Of a DNA stretch of 58,029 bases, positions 8,229-17,992 are shown piece after piece. The position numbers and the translations under genes were made by a program. Below the pieces are notes generated by a model. That model was given only the letters and a program-made list of their open reading frames with translations, searched no databases and was not told where the DNA came from. The stretch is from Enterococcus dongliensis. GTDB lineage: Bacteria; Bacillota; Bacilli; Lactobacillales; Enterococcaceae. The DNA lies in contig NZ_BJDQ01000014.1 of the NCBI RefSeq assembly GCF_005405225.1, positions 1-58,029 on the forward strand, read 5' to 3'. The number at the start of each line of letters is the position of its first letter. Position 1 is the stretch's first letter.

Positions 8229-8981
8229 CTATTTTAAAAGCCAACCACCATCAATCGGTAAAATAGTTCCTTGGATATAACGTGTTTCTTCACTTGCTAA
8301 GAACAAGGTGGCGTATGCGACTTCTTCAGGTGTCGCCCAACGCTTGGTTGGTGTTTCCTCAGCTACCCATTTTGCCATTTTCCCATCCCCAGAGAAATCT
8401 GCTTGATTCATAGGTGTATCAATCGCTCCTGGTGCAAGTCCGTTGACATGAAGTCCCTTGTCAGCGTAATCTAGCGCCAATTGTTTAGTAAAACCGATGA
8501 TAGCATGTTTGCTAGTCGTATAAGCGATTCCGCCGCCACCGGCGACCAATCCGGCAATCGAAGCCATGTTGATGATCGTCCCTTGATTATCCAATAATTC
8601 GTGTAATAATAATTTTGTCAATGTGAACATACTTTTTACATTGGTATCTAAAATTTGTGTCCATAAAGCTTCATCTGTTTCAGCTAATGGCAGATAATCA
8701 TCTAGAATCCCCGCAGTATTCAGTAAAATATCAATCGTGCCAAACAAACTATGACAGTTTTTGATTGCTTCTTGCAGGTGATTTTTTTCTCGTACGTCTC
8801 CTAAGTAAAAAGCAAATCGTTCAGGAAAAATTTCTTGAAATCTCTGGAGTTGTCCGTTTTGCTGATCAAAAGCAAAGACTTGTGCACCAGCATTTAGTAA
8901 AGCCTGTGCTTGAGCCGCGCCAATTCCTGAGGCCGCACCGGTGATAAAGGCTGTTTTATTGGTAAAATCAAAAGTTATCAT
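8229..8981 (-). CDS. Short-chain dehydrogenase/reductase (FabG-like SDR)
   Basis: This 250-residue classical SDR has the NAD(P)-binding TGAASGIG motif near residue 15, NTAG near 88, the catalytic Ser of NMASIAG, and YTTSK (Tyr/Lys) near residue 155. The C-terminal PIDGGW is also typical. The substrate cannot be read from sequence; the family covers 3-oxoacyl-ACP reductases, sugar and diol dehydrogenases. Its ATG overlaps the stop of the upstream DUF2829 gene by four bases (ATGA), so the two are translationally coupled. It lies far from any fatty acid gene, so a FabG role in lipid synthesis is unlikely. Confidence 0.88.
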   Translation of the reverse strand: MITFDFTNKTAFITGAASGIGAAQAQALLNAGAQVFAFDQQNGQLQRFQEIFPERFAFYLGDVREKNHLQEAIKNCHSLFGTIDILLNTAGILDDYLPLAETDEALWTQILDTNVKSMFTLTKLLLHELLDNQGTIINMASIAGLVAGGGGIAYTTSKHAIIGFTKQLALDYADKGLHVNGLAPGAIDTPMNQADFSGDGKMAKWVAEETPTKRWATPEEVAYATLFLASEETRYIQGTILPIDGGWLLK

Positions 8982-9199
8982 TCAACGATTTTCCAATCAT
9001 CTGCTAAAATGTCACAAACAGTTGGGGCAAAACTAGAAAAACCTTCATCGGCTGTTTTAATCAGAAAATAAGGCGTAACTGGTGCACCCTCAAATTGCTG
9101 ATTTTCAACGAGTGTTACGTATAACTCAAATCCGCTCCAACCTTCCCGGATAATTTTTGCTCCTTTTTTTAGTTTGGGTAAAATTTCTTCAAATGTCAT
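8978..9199 (-). CDS. DUF2829 (MW1434/Tad2-like) small protein
   Basis: This complete 73-residue protein matches the DUF2829 pattern: an N-terminal FEEILPKLKKGAKIIREGW, a central YF(L/I) segment, and a C-terminal ILADDWKIVE in which the DDW motif is typical. From memory, phage members of this family include Tad2, which sequesters the cyclic ADP-ribose signal of Thoeris defence; other members are common in phages and Firmicutes chromosomes with no known role. AAGGAG precedes the ATG. It overlaps the downstream SDR gene by four bases. No phage gene is nearby. Confidence 0.75.
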   Translation of the reverse strand: MTFEEILPKLKKGAKIIREGWSGFELYVTLVENQQFEGAPVTPYFLIKTADEGFSSFAPTVCDILADDWKIVE

Positions 9200-9288
9200 G
9201 AGTGATATCTCCTTAGTGGAAGTATTTTTAAAACAGGTGTTCTGATCGATTATTTATAAAATGATTTTCTGTTGGTAGAATACCAAAA

Positions 9289-9308
9289 AGCTTGTGGAGT
9301 CACAAGCT
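9289..9308 (-). terminator. Second hairpin beyond the PBP gene
   Basis: AGCTTGTG/CACAAGCT with a 4-nt loop; on the minus strand it is followed by TTTTT. It could be a backup terminator for the PBP transcript. Confidence 0.5.
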
Positions 9309-9360
9309 GCTTAGATGCTCTTTTTACAGAATCATGAGTTTTTCACAAGTTGATCTAAGA

Positions 9361-9416
9361 AAAAAACTCACCATGGACTAGCCTCAAAGTTAGATTGAGA
9401 GACAGTCCATGGTGAG
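9361..9416 (-). terminator. Terminator of the class A PBP gene
   Basis: A 13-bp perfect stem (CTCACCATGGACT/AGTCCATGGTGAG) encloses an inner CTCAA/TTGAG pairing. On the minus strand a run of T follows. It sits about 10 nt past the PBP stop codon. Confidence 0.85.
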
Positions 9417-9427
9417 AAGTCTTTTAA

Positions 9428-11803
9428 TTAATCGTCATCTGTCGTTTTGTTGTCTTTGTTTTTGGCAGCGACTTTATTTCGTGTATTCCAATACGTCTTG
9501 TAATCCTCGTCGTCACCGCCGATACCAAATTCGTAAGTGTTGTCTACTGGACCATCTTTTGCCCAAAGAGAAGTAGTTTCACCACTTGGCACTTGATAAT
9601 TTGTTCCATTGTGAGTCACTTTACCAGGTTTTAAACCAGTGAAATCAGAAACTTTGATTTGTTTCACGTCATCAGTCAGTTCAAATTTTTCATCTTCAGC
9701 AAAAACTGTTGGATTGACTTGATAGATTCGACCTGCAAGATAAGCCATGTAGGTTGCTGTTCGATTTCCAGCACCATCATTCATAGGTTTATTGTCATCT
9801 CGTCCAGTCCATGTTCCTAAGGTGATAGACGGAGTGGAGACAATTAACCAGTTGTCGGCATAGTTATCTGTTGTCCCAGTTTTTCCGACCCAATCAGCGG
9901 TACTTAGAGAATAATTCACACCACTCAAAATAGATTTGAACGGCGTTGTATGTTGTTCATTGATTACGCTGCGCATCAAATTATTCATAATAGAAGCTGT
10001 TGCTTTTGAATAGACTTGGACTGGTGCATTTTTATGTTTATAAATTTCTTTGCCAGTGCTGTCAGTAATAGAGTCAATCAAGTATCCTTGCTGATAGACT
10101 CCGTCATTTGCCAAGGTTTGGAAGCCATTGACTTCTGTTAAAGTTGAAACGCCTGTAGTACCTAATGGCGCGGATTCTACACCCCAAGTATTGGAAGTTG
10201 GATAATTCATTTTCTTCAAATAATTATCATAGGCAAATTGATCCGAACCTTTATTTGCAAGCATATCTTGATAAACATGGTATGCAGTGATATTTGTTGA
10301 TTCGACCAAAGCTTCCCGAGTTGTCTGGAATGTCTTGGAACCTTTATTTTCCGCATTCTCTAATTCTTTTCCAGCATGTTCTCCGCGTTGATATTTCATC
10401 GGGAAATCAGCGATTCGCGAAGCGCTACCTAGTAGACCTTGATCGATTGCAGGTCCGTAGACTAAGACTGGTTTGATTGAGGAGCCGGCTTGTCGAACCG
10501 TATCAAAAGCATGATTGTTTTGATTTATATTGTAATCACGGCTTCCGACGAAACCGTAGATTCGGCCAGTTTGGTTATCCATCATTACGGTTCCTGGTTC
10601 AACAGTTGCACCAGAGCCATCGTCTAAATATTGTCCGTATTCAGCAACCCCGAGTTGCATCGCGTCATAGATGTTTTTATCGATGGTTGATTTTACAACG
10701 AGCCCTTGATTTTGCATTTTGACTTTAGCTTGTTCAATGTAACGGCTTTGTACGTCATCTTTGTCGTATTCACCATCACTAATGCCATCTTCTTCCGCTT
10801 GTTTTTTTGCTACGATGCTGATGGCCTCATTATAAACAGTGTAGTATAAAAATCCGTGCTGCTGTACTTCGATATCTTGCCGAGCTTGGAAGTCTTTTGA
10901 CAAATCATACTCTTTTGCGGCTTCGTATTCTTTTTTAGAAATCATCTGTTCACGATACATATTGAAAAGGACATCGTCTTTTCGAGCCATACCTAATGAA
11001 TAATCTTGTTTTAGATCACCGGTGTTGGTGTAGGGACTATAAACAATCGGACTTTGCGGCAAACCAGCAATAAAAGCTGATTGCGGTAAGTTCAGATCCT
11101 TAGCATGGACACCAAAGATACCAATCGCTGCTTCTTCTACTCCTGCGATGTTTTGTCCTTTGTTATTACGCCCAAAAGGGGAGACATTCAAATAAGATGT
11201 TAAAATTTCATCTTTGCTTAAATATTTCTCTAAATCAAAGGCCAAGACGATTTCATTTGCTTTTCGCTTGAACGAAGTCTCATTTGTTAGGACCTGTTGT
11301 TTGATCAGCTGTTGAGTCAGTGTAGATCCTCCAGATCCAGCGCCAAAACCGACTACTTCTCCTAATAAGGCACGGACAACAGCTTTTGGTACGACACCGC
11401 GATGTTTATAAAAATTTTCATCTTCAGTAGCAACTAGTGCTTTTTTCACCCAGGAAGAAATTTCATCGGAACTTATTTTTTCACGGATCGGATCAGATTG
11501 GATTGTTGCTAGCTCTTGATCATCGGCATAAAGTAATTTTGATGGTTCGGCGATGTCTCCAACTTTTTGTTTCATTTCGGTTTTTGTAGGCGTCGGAGTT
11601 CCTTCGACAAGATGAGCAAAATACCCAGCTCCGATCCCAACAACCAGCAGACCGCCTAAAAAGAGCACTACGATAAAGCCAAGTAATAGTGACTTGATTA
11701 CCCGCAATGAAACATTGAGTGCAAAAAGACCTCCAAGAGTAGTTTTTGATTTCTTTTTGCTACTCTTTTTCGGTTGTTTACTTATTTTTTTCTTGTGAGC
11801 CAA
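9428..11803 (-). CDS. pbp2A: Class A penicillin-binding protein (PBP2A-like, bifunctional)
   Basis: This enzyme polymerises lipid II into glycan strands and cross-links the peptides outside the membrane. A basic cytoplasmic tail (residues 1-35, Lys-rich) precedes one membrane helix (about 38-65). The GT51 glycosyltransferase domain has the catalytic Glu in ATEDENFYKHRG and the GGSTLTQQLIKQ motif. The transpeptidase has the active-site Ser442 in GSSIKP, STN, and KTG at 641-643. A GTG lies at 11812, but GAGGTGG sits five bases before a TTG at 11803, so I prefer the shorter 791-residue form. The Asp/Lys-rich tail is probably disordered. Single-gene unit. Confidence 0.93.
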   Translation of the reverse strand: MAHKKKISKQPKKSSKKKSKTTLGGLFALNVSLRVIKSLLLGFIVVLFLGGLLVVGIGAGYFAHLVEGTPTPTKTEMKQKVGDIAEPSKLLYADDQELATIQSDPIREKISSDEISSWVKKALVATEDENFYKHRGVVPKAVVRALLGEVVGFGAGSGGSTLTQQLIKQQVLTNETSFKRKANEIVLAFDLEKYLSKDEILTSYLNVSPFGRNNKGQNIAGVEEAAIGIFGVHAKDLNLPQSAFIAGLPQSPIVYSPYTNTGDLKQDYSLGMARKDDVLFNMYREQMISKKEYEAAKEYDLSKDFQARQDIEVQQHGFLYYTVYNEAISIVAKKQAEEDGISDGEYDKDDVQSRYIEQAKVKMQNQGLVVKSTIDKNIYDAMQLGVAEYGQYLDDGSGATVEPGTVMMDNQTGRIYGFVGSRDYNINQNNHAFDTVRQAGSSIKPVLVYGPAIDQGLLGSASRIADFPMKYQRGEHAGKELENAENKGSKTFQTTREALVESTNITAYHVYQDMLANKGSDQFAYDNYLKKMNYPTSNTWGVESAPLGTTGVSTLTEVNGFQTLANDGVYQQGYLIDSITDSTGKEIYKHKNAPVQVYSKATASIMNNLMRSVINEQHTTPFKSILSGVNYSLSTADWVGKTGTTDNYADNWLIVSTPSITLGTWTGRDDNKPMNDGAGNRTATYMAYLAGRIYQVNPTVFAEDEKFELTDDVKQIKVSDFTGLKPGKVTHNGTNYQVPSGETTSLWAKDGPVDNTYEFGIGGDDEDYKTYWNTRNKVAAKNKDNKTTDDD

Positions 11804-11847
11804 AAAGTCCACCTCGTTAAATTCTATTCATTTTAATTATCTGTTGA

Positions 11848-11877
11848 ATTATAGCAAAGATTTACTTCTGTTAACAA
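11848..11877 (-). promoter_or_regulatory. Promoter of the class A PBP gene
   Basis: On the minus strand TTGTTA (plus 11872-11877), an 18-nt spacer and TATAAT (plus 11848-11853). Confidence 0.65.
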
Positions 11878-12138
11878 GCAGATGCCGTGTTTGTAATCAA
11901 AACTTCAACTAATTGTTAAGGAAGAAAAAACAAGTATTAGCTGATTGATCAAGTGATGGTATGAAAAACGCTTTGTTAATCCCTCAGAAACTCGAATAAA
12001 TCCAGCGAACATCTTTTATTTCCTCGTTTTTTCAGTTAATATGGGAAAGGATAAGTATCGATCATTAAGAAATGAGATGCGTAATAAACAGATAGTTGGT
12101 TCGAAGTTGACTATCATAAATCATTAGGAGGATAAAAC
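11878..12138 (+). other. tyrS leader region, no T-box seen
   Basis: The region between the PBP promoter and tyrS has no gene. I looked for the T-box core (AGGGTGGNACCGCG-type) and a terminator stem before tyrS and found neither, although T-box control of tyrS is common in Firmicutes. A weak candidate promoter is TTGTTA at 11973-11978 with ATAAAT 17 nt later. AGGAGG precedes the tyrS ATG. Confidence 0.5.
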
Positions 12139-13401
12139 ATGCATTCAGACTTTTTCCAAGAATTAAAAGCCCGTGGCTTAATTTTTCAAGCAACCGATGA
12201 AGCAGCCCTAGAAAAACAATTAAATGAAGAGTCTGTTAAACTATATATCGGGTTTGATCCAACAGCAGATAGCTTGCACATTGGTCATTTATTACCGATC
12301 TTGACGTTGCGTCGTTTCCAACAAAACGGACATGTGCCGATCGCATTAGTCGGCGGTGGTACCGGGATGATTGGAGACCCTTCATTTAAAGATGCTGAAC
12401 GTCAATTAAATACGTTAGAGACTGTTCAAAGCTGGTCGCAAAGTATCAAAAATCAGCTTTCAGGAATCATTGATTTTGAAAATAAAGAGAATCCAGCGAT
12501 TGTTGCCAACAACTATGAATGGTTGGGCGAACTAAAAATGATCGATTTTTTACGTGATGTGGGGAAAAACTTTACGATCAATTACATGATGAGTAAAGAA
12601 AGTGTCAAACGTCGTATCGAATCTGGAATCTCTTATACAGAGTTTGCATACCAATTATTGCAAGCTTATGACTTCTATGAACTAAATAAACGTTACGGTT
12701 GTTTACTGCAATTAGGCGGCAGTGATCAATGGGGAAATATCACGTCAGGGATTGAATTGATCCGGCGCGAGTCAGGCAAACAAGCTTTTGGGTTAACCAT
12801 GCCGCTGATCACTAAAGCTGATGGGACAAAATTTGGGAAGACCGAAGGCAATGCAGTTTGGTTGGATCCAGAGAAGACTTCGCCGTATGAATTTTATCAA
12901 TTCTGGATTAATACAGACGATCGAGATGCAATCAAGTTTTTAAACTACTTTACCTTCTTGAGCTTAGAAGAAATTGCAGCAATTGAAGCAGAATTCACCA
13001 AAGCTCCTGAACAACGAGCAGCCCAAAAAGCATTGGCAAAAGAAGTGACTGTTTTAGTTCATGGTGCAGAAGCCTATGAACAAGCAGTGCATATTTCTGA
13101 AGCGCTATTTAGCGGGAATGTAAAAAATTTGAATGATGAAGAGATCAAGCAAGGATTTAAAAATGTACCGAACTATCGTGTACAAACAGACGATGATTTA
13201 AACCTCGTTGAAATCTTGTTGACTGCAGGAATTGAAAAATCTAAACGTCAAGCGCGAGAAGATATCACGAACGGTGCAATCTATGTCAATGGCGATCGTG
13301 TACAAGAAGTTGCTTATACATTGAGTGACCAAGACAAGTTAGCCGATAAATATATAGTTATCCGTCGAGGCAAGAAAAAATATTTCGTTTTACAATTTTA
13401 G
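12139..13401 (+). CDS. tyrS: Tyrosyl-tRNA synthetase
   Basis: This class I aminoacyl-tRNA synthetase charges tRNA-Tyr. It has 420 residues, the usual length for the TyrS type. It shows the HIGH motif in LHIGHLLP, the tyrosine-pocket [24 protein letters not shown] region, and the KMSKS-equivalent KFGKT. A C-terminal S4 RNA-binding domain spans about residues 350-415 ([22 protein letters not shown]). A weak terminator and the remnant of an AEC transporter gene follow. Confidence 0.97.
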   Translation: MHSDFFQELKARGLIFQATDEAALEKQLNEESVKLYIGFDPTADSLHIGHLLPILTLRRFQQNGHVPIALVGGGTGMIGDPSFKDAERQLNTLETVQSWSQSIKNQLSGIIDFENKENPAIVANNYEWLGELKMIDFLRDVGKNFTINYMMSKESVKRRIESGISYTEFAYQLLQAYDFYELNKRYGCLLQLGGSDQWGNITSGIELIRRESGKQAFGLTMPLITKADGTKFGKTEGNAVWLDPEKTSPYEFYQFWINTDDRDAIKFLNYFTFLSLEEIAAIEAEFTKAPEQRAAQKALAKEVTVLVHGAEAYEQAVHISEALFSGNVKNLNDEEIKQGFKNVPNYRVQTDDDLNLVEILLTAGIEKSKRQAREDITNGAIYVNGDRVQEVAYTLSDQDKLADKYIVIRRGKKKYFVLQF

Positions 13402-13411
13402 TTTTATCAGC

Positions 13412-13450
13412 AAAGGGATTGGACCAATTTTTGGCACAATCCTCTTTCTT
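13412..13450 (+). terminator. Terminator after tyrS
   Basis: AAAGGGATTG and CAATCCTCTTT pair around a 15-nt loop, followed by CTTT. Confidence 0.55.
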
Positions 13451-13491
13451 TATCATGCAAGGTAAGCGCTTTTGGATTGAGAGGTGAACAC

Positions 13492-14396
13492 GTGAGAGCA
13501 GTTTTGTTAAATTCGTTAGGATTATTTGTTATTATCTTGATAGGCTATCTAACCAAAAGACTCAACTTGTTAACAAAGGCGGATGGTTCCCTGATTTCAA
13601 AAATAGTTGTCAATGTCACATTACCGGCAGCAATTATTGTAAATTTGCAATCATTGGTGATTAAAAATCAGTTATTACTTTTGATTTTAGCCGGAGTATT
13701 CTTGAACTTAGTAATGATCATTATTGGTCATTGGTTCTCAAAAAGACAAGAGCAAGTCGAACGCGAGTTTTTGATGTATAGTGTTTCAGGCTATAATATC
13801 GGTAATTTTGCAATCCCTTTTGTACAGAGTTTCATGCCGCAAGCCATACCGATTTTGTCGTTTTTTGATATCGGAAATAGCATCATGTTGGCTGGGGATC
13901 AAATGTAGTGATTGAGAGCATCAGTGGAGGAAATGAGGAACGTCCAAGTATCAAAAAAGTTCTAGGTCGATTGGGTCGATCGATTCCTTTTCTTTGTTAT
14001 TTGATTATGTTGCTCTTACGGGTAACAGCGATCGATTTGCCGCAAGCAGTCTTTCAATTGGTGCAGCCTGTCGCAAATGCTAATACTTTTTTATCGATGT
14101 TTATGATCGGCTTATTTTTGGAACTGCGGTTGCCCAAAAAAGATCTAGCTTTAGTTGTGCGAGTTTTAGTAATCAAATATGGAAGTGGGCTATTATTGAC
14201 AGCTTTGTTCATGTGGTTGCCGTTTCCTGAGATGATTAAGATTGTTTTGTGCCTTGTTTCGGTTGGACCGATTCCGACATTTGGAGTCATTAATAGTGTG
14301 GCCGCCGGAATGCGAGCAGAAGTAGTCGGATTCACGTCCTCGTTAAGCTTTTTGATTAGTTTGCCGTTGATGACGAGTTTATTATTATTTTTATAA
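13492..14396 (+). pseudogene. AEC-family (auxin efflux carrier type) transporter, single-base frameshift
   Basis: Two consecutive reading frames together make one AEC-family permease of about 300 residues. The first (GTG at 13492, AGAGGTG ribosome binding site) encodes the first four or five helices up to FFDIGNSIMLAG, then meets TAG at 13906-13908. The second continues from VVIESISGGN to the C-terminal hydrophobic helices. Adding one G to the G4 run at 13894-13897 restores GGSNVVIE and a continuous frame. So the gene is either inactivated, phase-variable, or affected by a sequencing error. An intact but diverged family member lies at 48008-48949. AEC substrates are mostly organic acids or amino acids; here unknown. 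Confidence 0.85.
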
Positions 14397-14413
14397 AAAA
14401 ACTGGAGGTTTTT

Positions 14414-15301
14414 ATGTTAATTGGTTCTCATGTAAGTATGAAGGGAAAAGGTATGTTATTAGGTGCTGCACAAGAAGCAGCTAGTTATGAAGCATCGACC
14501 TTTATGATCTATAGCGGCGCCCCGCAAAATACTCGTCGCAAACCAGTGGAAGAGATGAATATTCCAGCTGGAGAAACATTTATGAAAGAACATGGCTTGT
14601 CAAATATTGTCATGCATGCACCTTATATTATCAATTTAGGAAATACGAAAAAACCGGAGATGTTTCCTTTTGCTGTCCAATTTTTACGAGACGAAATCAT
14701 GCGAGCTGAAGCGCTAGGCGCTATGCAGATCACGTTGCATCCTGGCGCACATGTCGGTGCGGGTGAAAAAGCAGGATTGGATCAAATCATCAAAGGTCTA
14801 AATGAAGTGTTGACCAAAGATCAACGGGCGCAAATCGCTTTGGAGACGATGGCAGGGAAAGGGACAGAGTTGGGGAGAACTTTTGAAGAGTTAGCGTATA
14901 TTATCGATGGCGTAACATTGAATGAAAAACTTTCAGTAACTTTTGATACTTGCCATACTAATGACGCAGGCTACAATGTCAAAGAAGACTTTGACGGTGT
15001 CTTAGCAGAATTTGATCGGGTGATCGGTCTGGATCGTTTAAAAGTGATTCATGTAAATGATTCTAAAAATCCAATCGGCTCTCATAAGGATCGTCATGCT
15101 AATATTGGTTTTGGCACGATTGGCTTTAATGCGTTGAACAAAATTGTTCATCACGAAAAATTGAAACATTTGCCAAAAATCTTAGAGACACCTTATGTAG
15201 GAGCAGATAAAAAAAATCAACGGGCTCCTTACGGCTTTGAGATTGCTATGTTAAAAGCAGAAACATTTGATCCAGATCTCTTGACAAAAATCCAAGCATA
15301 A
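14414..15301 (+). CDS. nfo: Endonuclease IV (AP endonuclease)
   Basis: Endonuclease IV cleaves 5' of abasic sites in base excision repair, using three Zn ions. The protein is 295 residues with the TIM-barrel family signatures: GSHVS at the N-terminus, [57 protein letters not shown]. These contain the expected His, Glu and Asp metal ligands. GGAGG lies nine bases before the ATG. It starts 17 nt after the broken AEC gene and may share its transcript. A terminator follows. Confidence 0.96.
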   Translation: MLIGSHVSMKGKGMLLGAAQEAASYEASTFMIYSGAPQNTRRKPVEEMNIPAGETFMKEHGLSNIVMHAPYIINLGNTKKPEMFPFAVQFLRDEIMRAEALGAMQITLHPGAHVGAGEKAGLDQIIKGLNEVLTKDQRAQIALETMAGKGTELGRTFEELAYIIDGVTLNEKLSVTFDTCHTNDAGYNVKEDFDGVLAEFDRVIGLDRLKVIHVNDSKNPIGSHKDRHANIGFGTIGFNALNKIVHHEKLKHLPKILETPYVGADKKNQRAPYGFEIAMLKAETFDPDLLTKIQA

Positions 15302-15331
15302 AGCAGAGGGCAAATAAACCTCTGCTTTTTG
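15301..15331 (+). terminator. Terminator of nfo
   Basis: AAGCAGAGG/CCTCTGCTT around a 9-nt loop, then TTT. It starts at the last base of the nfo stop codon. Confidence 0.8.
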
Positions 15332-15339
15332 CTATAAAA

Positions 15340-15383
15340 AAGCGGTTGATTAGTTGAAAAAGTTCAATTTAATACAGTCGCTT
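15340..15383 (-). terminator. Possible terminator of proBA
   Basis: On the minus strand AAGCGACTG pairs imperfectly with CAACCGCTT (with G-U pairs), an inner TTGAAC/TTCAA helps, and TTTTTTA follows. Confidence 0.4.
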
Positions 15384-15387
15384 AAAA

Positions 15388-16638
15388 TTACTCTCGAATT
15401 TGACCGTTGCCGTAAATGATGTACTTAGTCGCAGTCAAATGTTCCAACCCCATCGGCCCACGAGCGTGTAATTTTTGTGTAGAGATTCCGATTTCTGCAC
15501 CGAAACCAAATTTGAAACCATCAGTGAAACGAGTCGAAGCATTGATGTAAACAACAGCTGCATCTATTTCATTCAAGAATTTTTGCCCACTTGAATAACT
15601 GTCCGTTACGATAGTTTCTGAATGTTTAGTATTATACTGATTGATATGTTCGATTGCTTCATCAAGCGAAGAGACAACTTTGATTGCTAAAATATAATCT
15701 AAAAATTCCGTTGCCCAATCGGTTTCGGTAGCTAAATTTGCTTGATCCAAATAAGTTAAAGCTTCAATATCTCCTCTTAAAGCGACCTGATGAGGAAGCA
15801 AAGCTTTTTCTAACCTAGGCAAAAAATCACTAGCAATCTCTTTATGAATCACTAACGTTTCAACGGCATTACAGACAGAGGGGCGTTGTACCTTCGCGTT
15901 GACGACGATGTTCAGCGCCATATCTAATGATGCCGCCGCATCAACATAGATATGATTGTTTCCAGTACCAGTTTCAATCACAGGTACGGTTGCATTATTT
16001 TTGACACGCTGAATTAATCCTGCTCCGCCGCGAGGGATTAAAACGTCCAGATAGTCATTTAGCTGCATCAATTCCTGAGCAGTTTCATGTGACGTATCTG
16101 TAACAAATTGGATCATTGCCGGATTGAGCTGTTGTTTTTGCAAAGTCTGTTGCATAAGTTGTACGAGCACTTGATTCGAGTGGAATGCTTCTTTGCCTCC
16201 TCGAAGTATCACAGTGTTTCCAGATTTGAAACATAAACTGGCTGCATCAGTTGTTACATTTGGTCGTGCTTCAAAGATGATGCCAATCACACCTAATGGC
16301 ACACGTTGTTGCCCAATCATCAGCTGATCTTCTGTACGCCACATTTTTTCCACTACGCCAATTGGATCTGGTAAAGCTGCGACTTGCCGAATGCTTTCAG
16401 CCATTTCGCTGATTCTTTCAGCAGTTAAACGTAAGCGATCAAGCATCGTATCAGAGAGTTTATTTTTTTGTGCTTGGATTAAATCCAGTTGATTGTTCGC
16501 TAAGATCTCTGACAGATTGTTTTCTAAATCTAGGGCCATTTGCAACAAACAGTCATTTTTTTTCGCAGTCTCCAGTAGACATAATTGCTGGGCAGCAAGT
16601 TTACTTTGTTGCCCTAGTCTATTTAGTAAATCACTCAT
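15388..16638 (-). CDS. proA: Gamma-glutamyl phosphate reductase
   Basis: ProA catalyses the second step of proline synthesis: NADPH-dependent reduction of glutamyl-5-phosphate to the semialdehyde, which cyclises spontaneously. The 416-residue protein is of the aldehyde dehydrogenase type. Its catalytic Cys256 lies in RPSVCNAVETLV, and GVIGIIFEARPNVT and GTGNNHIYVD are family signatures. The start overlaps the proB stop by four bases (ATGA). ProC is not in the window. Confidence 0.97.
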   Translation of the reverse strand: MSDLLNRLGQQSKLAAQQLCLLETAKKNDCLLQMALDLENNLSEILANNQLDLIQAQKNKLSDTMLDRLRLTAERISEMAESIRQVAALPDPIGVVEKMWRTEDQLMIGQQRVPLGVIGIIFEARPNVTTDAASLCFKSGNTVILRGGKEAFHSNQVLVQLMQQTLQKQQLNPAMIQFVTDTSHETAQELMQLNDYLDVLIPRGGAGLIQRVKNNATVPVIETGTGNNHIYVDAAASLDMALNIVVNAKVQRPSVCNAVETLVIHKEIASDFLPRLEKALLPHQVALRGDIEALTYLDQANLATETDWATEFLDYILAIKVVSSLDEAIEHINQYNTKHSETIVTDSYSSGQKFLNEIDAAVVYINASTRFTDGFKFGFGAEIGISTQKLHARGPMGLEHLTATKYIIYGNGQIRE

Positions 16639-17441
16639 ACTGATCCCTCCTTGAATAATGTCCCGATTTCATCACCGGCTAAAATATCAAAAATTATTCT
16701 AGGTGGTTTGCCATTGGCTAAGACCATCGTGCTATTAGCTGCCAAAACTCGTTGAGCTGCTTTTAATTTACTGAGCATTCCGCCAGTACCAAAACGACTG
16801 CCTTCGCTGCCAGCTTGTTCCAACAATGTTTGATCAATCATTGAGATAGCCGAATACAAAGTTGCCTGTTGATTTTTAGTCGGATTATCAGAGTAAAAGC
16901 CGTCAATATCACTTAGCATAATCAATACGTCTGCTGCCATCAGTTGTGAGACGACTGCAGATAGTTCGTCGTTGTCACCAAATTTTCTCGTATGATCCAT
17001 TTCATCTACCGCAACGGTATCATTTTCATTGATGATTGGAATGATACCCATTGAGAGCAATTGTTCCAAAGTATTGATTACATTGGAACGGCTTTCTGGA
17101 AAATCGACGACATCTCTTGTCAGTAATACTTGAGCGGTTTGCTGACTGTAGCCTAAAAAGCGTTGGTTGTAAATATGCATCAATTCTGATTGTCCCACTG
17201 CGGCAACGGCTTGTTGAATGGGGATTTCTTGTGGGCGTTCTCTCAAGTTAAGTTTATCCATGCCCACACCAATCGCGCCAGAAGAGACGAGCAATAATTC
17301 TTTTCCTTGGTTACGAAGATCTGTTAAGACAAAAGCTAATTGATCGATACCAGAAAAATTGATTTTGCCATTTGGATGAATCAACGAACTTGTTCCAATC
17401 TTTACAACGATCCGATTGACTGATTTTAAAAATTCTCTCAT
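16635..17441 (-). CDS. proB: Glutamate 5-kinase, short form without PUA domain
   Basis: ProB phosphorylates glutamate, the committed and feedback-controlled step of proline synthesis. The 268-residue protein contains only the amino acid kinase fold (VVKIGTSSLIHPNGK at the N-terminus, LLVSSGAIGVG, NENDTVAVDEM, SDIDGFYSDNP). The C-terminal PUA domain of the ~370-residue enterobacterial form is absent, as in several lactic acid bacteria. It is followed by proA in an overlapping arrangement and has its own promoter upstream. Confidence 0.96.
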   Translation of the reverse strand: MREFLKSVNRIVVKIGTSSLIHPNGKINFSGIDQLAFVLTDLRNQGKELLLVSSGAIGVGMDKLNLRERPQEIPIQQAVAAVGQSELMHIYNQRFLGYSQQTAQVLLTRDVVDFPESRSNVINTLEQLLSMGIIPIINENDTVAVDEMDHTRKFGDNDELSAVVSQLMAADVLIMLSDIDGFYSDNPTKNQQATLYSAISMIDQTLLEQAGSEGSRFGTGGMLSKLKAAQRVLAANSTMVLANGKPPRIIFDILAGDEIGTLFKEGSV

Positions 17442-17491
17442 ATAGACACCTCTTCACTTAGCCACCAGTGAGGAAGATAGTAAATTGGATT

Positions 17492-17520
17492 TTATCATAT
17501 TTTAATCGTTATTTCATCAA
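17492..17520 (-). promoter_or_regulatory. proBA promoter
   Basis: On the minus strand TTGATG (plus 17515-17520), a 17-nt spacer and TGATAA (plus 17492-17497). No T-box lies between this and proB. Confidence 0.5.
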
Positions 17521-17728
17521 TTGTTTAAAAAATAATGAATTTTTTTGCTGGTTTGTTTAGCTTGTATAACAAGTAGAAGGTATTTTTTTGATAAGAAACG
17601 AGCGATCAGTCATCCGTAAGAACAAACTAAAATTTTATTGTTGTCTTTGAAGATTCTTAAAACCGCTTTTCTTTTGCTGAATCTTCTAGTAAAATGTATG
17701 AGAATGTGTCAGGAAAGGAGCGGTGAAA

Positions 17729-17947
17729 ATGGTATCAACTGGAATTGTAGTATTGATCGCAGTAATTGCTGCACTATTAGGTGCTGTTGGCGGTTTCTTC
17801 TTAGCCCGTAAATATATGCAAGACTATTTCAAAAAGAATCCTCCAATCAACGAGGATATGTTACGTCAAATGATGATGTCAATGGGACAAAAACCATCAG
17901 AAAAAAAAGTGCGTCAAATGATGCAACAAATGAAAAACCAACAATAA
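17729..17947 (+). CDS. YneF family small membrane protein
   Basis: This 72-residue protein has one N-terminal membrane helix (residues 4-25, with [10 protein letters not shown] at its end) and a conserved cytoplasmic tail, [25 protein letters not shown], that defines the YneF/UPF0154 family. The function is unknown. AAAGGAG lies eight bases before the ATG at 17729. A GTG six bases upstream is too close to that site. The methionine- and glutamine-rich C-terminus is typical. It is monocistronic, with a terminator behind it. Confidence 0.92.
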   Translation: MVSTGIVVLIAVIAALLGAVGGFFLARKYMQDYFKKNPPINEDMLRQMMMSMGQKPSEKKVRQMMQQMKNQQ

Positions 17948-17953
17948 TTTTTG

Positions 17954-17992
17954 AAAGGACAATCGTCACTAGATGATTGCCCTTCTTTTTTA
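17954..17992 (+). terminator. Terminator of yneF
   Basis: AAGGACAATC pairs with GATTGCCCTT (one mismatch), followed by CTTTTTT. Confidence 0.7.

Noticed and set aside
11878-12138. T-box expected before tyrS.
   Set aside because: No T-box core or terminator stem could be found.
13460-13475. GGTAAGCGCTTTTGG before the AEC remnant as a cre site.
   Set aside because: Three mismatches to consensus, including the conserved terminal CA.
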